Assembly (NCBI GenBank): GCA_958510875.1 | Contig: CAUEHT010000004.1 | Location: 310,001 to 374,000 of the forward strand | Length of the DNA stretch: 64,000 bases | Direction of reading: 5' to 3' | From: Endomychus coccineus | Lineage: Eukaryota; Arthropoda; Insecta; Coleoptera; Endomychidae | Shown: positions 57,901 through 64,000 of the stretch, piece after piece | Layout: each line of letters opens with the position of its first letter | Numbering within the stretch: the first letter of the stretch is position 1 | Program-made: the position numbers and the translations under genes | The notes under the pieces: model-generated | Database searches by the model: none | The model's input: the letters and a program-made list of their open reading frames with translations, nothing else | What the model was told of the DNA's origin: nothing

Positions 57901-59004
57901 TCAATTTGTGAAGGGTACAATGGTTATTTTCGGAGGATTCACTTTCAGTCCTTCCTTGTTGCACCATTTTTTTACGGTGTTTAGTGCATGCTGCATCAGA
58001 GATGCTATTGTGCTCCCAAACTTCCCTTGTACTTTTATGACGATGTCATCCGCATATCCCATTACGCAGAATCCTTTGCTCTCAAGGAGTATCAGAAGTT
58101 CGTCCATCAACAGACTCCACAGCAGAGGTGACAGTACACCTCCCTGCGGACATCCTCCAGCGACCCGCACCTTCTTTTCGACCTCATTGAGAGTTCCTAT
58201 GATTGTCCTGCTTCGGAGCATGTTGTGGATACATCTGCAGAGCAGATCCTCCACCTCTCGCTCTCGCATTGCTCGGACAATTGATTCGAATGAGGTGTTG
58301 TCAAAAGCTCCCTCTATGTCCAGAAAGCTCGCTAGTGCAATCTCTTTGCAATCAAGCGATTTTTCTGCTCTCTGTATTAACTCGTATACCGCCATTTTAC
58401 AGGATTTTTCGGTCTGGTAAGCATACTGATTGCGATTTAGGGGATTTCTCATAAGAGTTCCATCTCTAACATGTCTGTCGATCAGTTTCTCTAGGGTTTT
58501 CAGGAGAAACGAAGCTAGACTAATCGGACGGAAAGATTTTGGCCGGGCGTAAGAGTCTCGCCCTGGCTTTGGTATGAATACCACCTTTGCCGCCCTCCAC
58601 TCTTCCGGTATGTAGCTCAGTGCCAGGCTGGCTCTCAGCATTTCACACGAGATAGGGGCCAGTATATCGATTGCCTGCTGCAGTAAAGCTGGCAGTATCC
58701 CATCGATTCCTGGCGACTTGTATGGTTTAAATGAATTTATTGCCCAATTGATTCTTGATTTATTGATAATACTCGAAGCCAGAGCCCAGTTTTCCTTCCG
58801 TCCTCTTTTTTGAAGTATGGGGTCTCCTGGTTCTGTTAAGTTACGGTCGTTTTCGCACCATGATTCAGGGAAGTGAGTCTGGAGCAACAGCTCCAGCGTC
58901 TCTTCTTCTGTTTTGGTGTATCCTCCTTGTGGTTTTTCACAGGAGCCCACTTCCTGTCGTGGTCCAATTGCTAGTACCTTGTGGAGTCTAGCGTAGCTGG
59001 GCAT
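57901..59004 (-). pseudogene. LINE reverse transcriptase
   Basis: A 367-codon frame with RT motifs in order: AINSFKPYKSPGIDGILPAL, VVFIPKPGRDSYARPKSFRP, LASFLDIEGAFDNTSFESI (motif A), GGCPQGGVLSPLLWSLLMD (motif B) and FCVMGYADDIVIKV (motif C, intact Asp pair), then the thumb start (KKWCNKEGLKVNPPK). The wording is that of the R1/LOA group. The frame ends at the stop near 57901; the next segment (57870-57655, TVKYLGVSLDKRLTFGKHL) is in another frame. The RT core itself is undamaged. Confidence 0.9.
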
Positions 59005-59031
59005 ATCCTCTATGCCCTGGCAGTACTTCCT

Positions 59032-60302
59032 TCACGAGGTCCTTCGCGCTTTCTCGATAGCGTTGTTATACGCAGTTAGTGCCATGCGGTATTCATCCCA
59101 ATAGGTGTTGATCCGCTTGGCTTTGTTGAACAGTCTTCTCAAAGTCCCCCTCATAGCGGACAGTTCTTCTGACGATTCAATTGTGTATCGTATGTACATG
59201 TGGTCGGATAAACTTGGTTCCTCCGCCACATGCCAGTTATACACTAGGTCGTTTATACGCCCGGTACATAATGTGATATCGATGACCTCCCTTCTCACAC
59301 TTGTCACAAAGGTCGGTTTGTTGCCCTGATTGCACACCTGTAGGTTGTGCGCCATCAGGAAATCCAGCAATGCTTCACCTCGTTTGTTGATGTCTCTGCT
59401 CCCCCACACTGTGTAGTGTGCATTGGCATCACATCCCAATAGGACTTGGGATTTGGAGGTTCTGGGATACTCCGCAAGAGGTCGTACTTTCGGGGTGGCG
59501 GTGCTCCCGTCTGATCATAGGGTAGGTATGCTGATGTCAACAGGAGGCTTTGCTCCCTACCTTCTATTTCTATCGTTGTTAGGTCGCGACTACAGTGCTC
59601 CCACAACGGTAAAACTTTAGCTGCATCTTTTATTAGTATGCAAGTTCGTGGTTTTTGCTCTGACGGGTCGTGTATGATCCGCCCCTTAAAGCTACCTATT
59701 CCTCCGATTCTTATCCCATAAACGTATTGTCCTTGAATTAGGGCAGCGTCCAAATTCGCTTTCATCATATATGCACCGAAGGCGGCCGAGGTCGCCCTAC
59801 AGTGATGGAGGTAACTGCATTCTGCAAACTTTGGGGCCATCTCCCCCTTTTGCAGTTTGTCAATCTCTTCAAGCAGGAGGTTCTTTATTAGCTCCGCCTG
59901 CTCTCCAGAGATTTTTGATTCGGGATCTTCAGTGGCCAAGGTAATGGCCATTTTGATCCCGACCACCGCTTCCTTGAAGGACTTGCGGGCGGTTCCTGCT
60001 TTAACAGCGGCCCCGTCGCACTTATTCTTCGGCTACGGTTTGGTGGTAGGTGTGCTTCCATCCGATCGATGTCGCTTTTGCGACCCGGAAGTGTAAGCCT
60101 GTTCCTCAACGGCTTTGCGTTGGTCTCTCAGCTTCCGGTGGGCACAGCCTGAGAGTTTGTGCCCCTTTCGGTTCATCTCGCTCCCTGGCGCTGCCATACC
60201 GGAGGCTGTGGGGTTCTGCGAAGAGTCCCCCTGTTGTTGTTGTTTTGTTTGTTTGGTATCCATTCTGGTCCCACGAGTGGCAAGGGAGAGCCCGACATGC
60301 AT
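59032..60302 (-). pseudogene. LINE N-terminal region and AP endonuclease
   Basis: 60302-60033 starts with a Gln-rich segment (KQTKQQQQGD) and a basic segment (GHKLSGCAHRKLRDQRKA, KRHRSDGSTP). After a frame change, 59966-59355 has AITLATEDPESKIS, then endonuclease wording (HCRATSAAFGAYMMKANLDA, ALIQGQYVYGIRIGG, LLLTSAYLPYD). 59439-59032 continues it with GCDANAHYTVWGSRDINKRG, VIDITLCTGRIND and EPSLSDHMYI, which are the catalytic Asp/His motifs of the nuclease. The endonuclease nicks target DNA to start reverse transcription. At least two frameshifts break the frame. Confidence 0.82.
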
Positions 60303-60585
60303 ATGTAAGGCTTATACAATGGGGTGTCACCCGGTGCCCCAAGGTGGATCGCTAATGACTGAGCTTCCCCTCAGCGTTGCATCTCTTTGGCGCGCATCAT
60401 AACGTGAGAATTAGGAGGTGTTGGAGTGACCTCACCACGCGACCCGGTCGTTTAAGCCAAGGTCCCCGTTCCCCTCGCCAGCACCACCCCCGTTGGGAGC
60501 CGGCAAGCGGTTTACGGTTTGACCCAACAATTAGTCTGAATTCTCCCTACAGTTTGTCGTAAGGCGTTTAAGAGTCCGGCAACGA

Positions 60586-62300
60586 CAACGAACGGTTGTC
60601 GCCCGGATTCACGTTGTTCGAAGTATGGGACATCTCGATATCGATACGCTCAGGCAATCCGGAGCTCATCCTTGCTGCTTGATTGCCAGAAAAAGTCTAC
60701 AGATTGACTCGCGTCATGCCCAATGTCCTTAGCACTCGATGCTCCTCCTGGCGTCTCGATGAAGTGCGCGAATAACTCTACCACCAACATTCGCACACCA
60801 TCCACACCTGGAATGAGGGATCATTGCACTGGACCTCTCCGGAACAGGAAAATGCATTTCCCTAAGTTCCCTTTCCATCTCTATCAGAAACTGAGACAGT
60901 CCAATACAACGACCTCATTCCCACTACAGGGTACAACTACCCTTCCAACCTGGACAATAGGGATATCCGGTCACTATTTTAACTAGAGACAGCATACACC
61001 CATTGGCTCAGTCGCTCCTTTTTGGGGGAATCTCACCTCTCAGCCATGGATTCGTTACCATCCAATTCTACTATCAGTTGCCCGGGAATGGTACGGGGGT
61101 GAGTTCTACGATCTTAAATACCACTTTCTCTATTCGGTTAGTTATTTGCTAATATTTTGCGTATACTATTAATCTAGACTAATGATCTCTTGAAGACTAG
61201 ATAAGCTAGAACATTTACTGATTTGCCGACATAAACAAAACTATACTTATAAAGATTGAACATTTAAAATTCCCTGACTGATTCCCCACTGTACAGGCGG
61301 GAAAAGGCTTACTAATATCTCAATTCAATTCAGGTCCCATGATTTCATCTGACTTATCCCTAGTAGGTGAATAAAATGCCCAACCATCTGTTCCAATCCA
61401 CAACAACAAAAACACAAAATTCCTTTCGAATACCTCGGGCCTTTCCCTCACCTACTGACACTAACCTTCCCAACATTGAATCATGAACGCCTATATTTTG
61501 CTTTATTCAAGATCCAAATGAAATAAAAACAAACAAAAATAGTGGCACACGCCTTCTTACTCTCCACAGCCTGATAGTTCATTGGCCTCGTACAATTTTC
61601 CCTCCGGGCAAGCTTCCGAATACTATGCGAGGAAGAGATAAAGCCTGGACTGTCGTCGGGGTGCTTGCTCTTCCTGGTCATTGACCTTCCAAATCCATGG
61701 GGTGTTCCATAGAGTATCCCTTCCATCCCAGGGATTATCCACTCTAAATCCGTACACCGGGATAACAATTCCGTATCCCTCACTAACACAGTGTACTCAC
61801 AAATCCATGCACATACACGTCCCTCGTGTCTATTTGGGTTCTGAATTGAAAAGAATGGGTACAGTCCGTTTAAATTGAAAACAGTTCCAGTTCAAAAGCA
61901 GTGATAAAACATAAACATATAAACATAAAATTTCAAAATCTACTATAATTGACAACCTTTGGCTCTATCAGTGTTTCCTAACATGCCCTGTCTGTTAGAT
62001 ATGCTTTACTTCGTTTCTACCTAGGACCAACATAATTCGTATCAACAGGATACTATACGCGAATGTTTTTAACACAAAACTCGTACTCCAGTCCTGGCTG
62101 TAACTGTACTAGCTGAACAAAAGTTACATGAACAAACTGCAATAACACAATTATTCTCCTGGTCCTAGAACAGCTAGTTCCGATGTTTTCGCCTGAATCG
62201 TTAGTTCAGTTCAATATACAACAGAAAAGAAATAATTCCTGTGAAGCGAGAACATCAAGCAAAACTAGAGCACCTATCTTTGACTTCAACTCGGAATGGT
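60586..62300 (+). repeat. Repeat E, copy 2
   Basis: Collinear with 795-2757. It is shorter because of internal losses, notably the region corresponding to 1800-2000. Short frames are not shared with copy 1, supporting a non-coding nature. Confidence 0.75.
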
Positions 62301-62652
62301 TATTTATTCCACAATTGCAGAGTATAGATTATACAATTCAGATTTACTACGATCTATATGCTGACTGCGAAAATTCCTTTCGTGCGTAAATACTTAAAAC
62401 GTTCCTGTATGCAACTGATTCCGCGTATGTTACCCGACTCGACTCAATCTAATTGAGTTCATCACATCAGTTTATTGTCCTATATCACCTTTCAACTTAG
62501 TTCCATCATACTGTAAACATTATTTTAAGCTTGAATAACACAATTTATTTCAATAACTCCTTTTTCTATACAACGGCGTGAATTCTTTTTTGTAGAATTT
62601 GATGTGTGGATCCAAAAATTTCTGAATTTACAATCCCTTAGCTGGCACCATT
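62301..62652. other. No recognised feature
   Basis: A/T-rich linker between repeat E copy 2 and repeat D; not matched to the sequence after copy 1. Confidence 0.5.
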
Positions 62653-64000
62653 TGTAACGGTCAGCCGAGCGTATTGGTTTATGATAAATCTGCACTGGAA
62701 TTACTCTAGGTTTAATATTCCCAGATAAGTGAATAGGTTCGGGATCCTATCTCACTGCTTGTAACACTTGAACTTGTAACAGTCGGCTGAGTATTATTTC
62801 AGGTAGCGTTAATACCTCATCGACGTGTTATATGGATTTGAAATTTTGTTTGTTGGAACCTGTTCGGGTATCAGAGAACTTAGTTGTTCCGTGTACCCTT
62901 GAGGTTCGTTGAAGCTGCCACCACTAGGCGTATATTTCAGCCCACCTAGAAGCTGTTTTTGACTATGAAGCCGCGATCCCTTCCAAGGGACCATCTCGTA
63001 TAATTACCTATACCTATATCTTTATATCTATTCAAGCGTAAATACTGAAGGTCGAATTTGCTGAGAGGTGATTAGGAATTACCAGTTAAACTCGATAATC
63101 AAATTAAATAATAAATACATATTGGATACAAATTAACAAAATTTGGTACATTACTACATCGCAACCAAATATAAACTTAACCCAAAAATGTAGAAGAGGG
63201 GAATATAATGAATTTAAAAAAACATCAAGTTCAGGTTGACCCTAAGTGGAAACCTGGGGAATTATCAATGTCGAAAGTTCTACCCCTTTCGCCAGTGAGC
63301 GAGCTTCTGTTCAGGTTCTCATAAGAGAGATTGAATCAATGAAAGCTAATGAACACATACGAGACATTGATCGATTTCGCGCTCGATCACGCCGATGCTT
63401 GATAGATAATATGTGAAGGTAAGGAATTCCTCTCTTTTTGGTAACCTGGGGTAAACCTAACGACTTGATACTCTATTATATCTCCGATAAGCGGAATCAA
63501 AATTGACCACTGCTGGGAAAAAAAACCATATATTAACAAAATAACTATTGGCGGGCGGAGAGTGATCTAAAGGTTAAATAACCACATAATATTATATCGT
63601 CGATTCAGAGGTTGAAGTCAATATAACAGTTGTTCTTTGGCAATCAAAATGCACTTACCCTGTTGGTCTAATAACACCATTTCCTCTCGAACCCCTTGTA
63701 GAAATAACGCACAAAGGATATAAACACTCGATTTTCACATCGGATCAAATTTGGTATGAAATTGTCACAAAATGATTTTAAATAAGGGAACAAACACTTT
63801 ACGCGAGACGCGGAAGACGCGAACAAGTCCAGCGCTGCTTTAGCCTCCAGGGATGCATAACCCTTGTTGCAATGAACACAAATTGATGAATTAATTTAAT
63901 CTCTATAAATTTCTGGAATTTAGTTTATCTAAATCGTGACAACATAATATTAATTGATTTGATTTAATGCAACAGTCCACATCCCTGTGGACATAAAGCG
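62653..64000 (+). repeat. Repeat D, second plus-strand copy, runs off the window
   Basis: Starts TGTAACGGTCAGCCGAGCG and is collinear with 53742-55038. It continues past 63944 with 'gtccacatccctgtggacat', matching the far end of the minus copy near 27430, so about 40 bp of the 1.55-kb unit should lie beyond the window. Confidence 0.85.

Larger units (their letters stand above)
56276..60585 (-). mobile_element. R1/LOA-type non-LTR retrotransposon, nearly full length, broken
   Basis: On the minus strand this runs from a GC-rich leader (about 60585) through an ORF1-like or N-terminal segment, endonuclease, reverse transcriptase, RNase H and a Cys/His tail, to a T run at 56276-56286 (an A tail on the element strand). 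About 4.3 kb. It is more GC-rich than its surroundings. Several frame breaks are present. It lies directly beside repeat E copy 2. Confidence 0.85.

Noticed and set aside
53742..63944. Reading repeat D copies as the two LTRs of one complete element
   Set aside because: No target duplication, primer site or pol region was found, and the interval is made of other elements; left as an open possibility only.

Overview
This is arthropod, almost certainly insect, nuclear DNA. It is A/T-rich, has no operon structure and is packed with decayed metazoan transposable elements. The only host gene segment I can defend is one exon (9847-10073, +) coding a six-cysteine chitin-binding type 2 domain of the obstructor/CPAP3 or peritrophin type, with a splice acceptor, a stop and a polyadenylation signal. 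I cannot name the order or species.

Layout. 1-2757: a C-rich repeat ('E') with a 141-bp tandem duplication; it recurs at 60586-62300. 6558-8897: a broken Crypton-like tyrosine recombinase (+) and a broken DD41D mariner-type transposase (-). 9273-10499: a short MITE-like element and the chitin-binding exon. 11367-13400: a decayed non-LTR retrotransposon (-). 13912-14525: a hairpin MITE and a 188-bp tandem duplication. 14640-26990: a nest in which a Penelope-like element (PLE) was split by a solo LTR of Ty3/gypsy family B (target duplication CTAT), which was in turn split by a 5,969-bp gypsy element A (identical-length 241-bp LTRs, target duplication ATAG). A second PLE lies head-to-tail beside the first and holds a Helentron fragment; a third PLE fragment lies inverted.

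27378-44806: a solo-LTR-like repeat D (-), then gypsy family B, much of which is present twice because a 6.55-kb segment (28522-35076) was duplicated in tandem (35077-41611). 44807-53741: family C, another LTR element, with head-to-head LTR copies and gag scraps. 53742-55038 and 62653-64000: repeat D again (+). 56276-60585: a nearly full-length R1/LOA-type LINE (-).

No element is intact. The least decayed is gypsy A: its LTRs differ at only three positions by eye, yet it carries several coding lesions. The best candidates for something little described are a small upstream reading frame in gypsy A with a myristoylation-like start and one membrane segment, and an extra CCHC-knuckle reading frame 3' of pol in family B. 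I saw no CRISPR array, rRNA, tRNA or bacterial-type system. All homology calls are by motif recognition from memory; no search was run.
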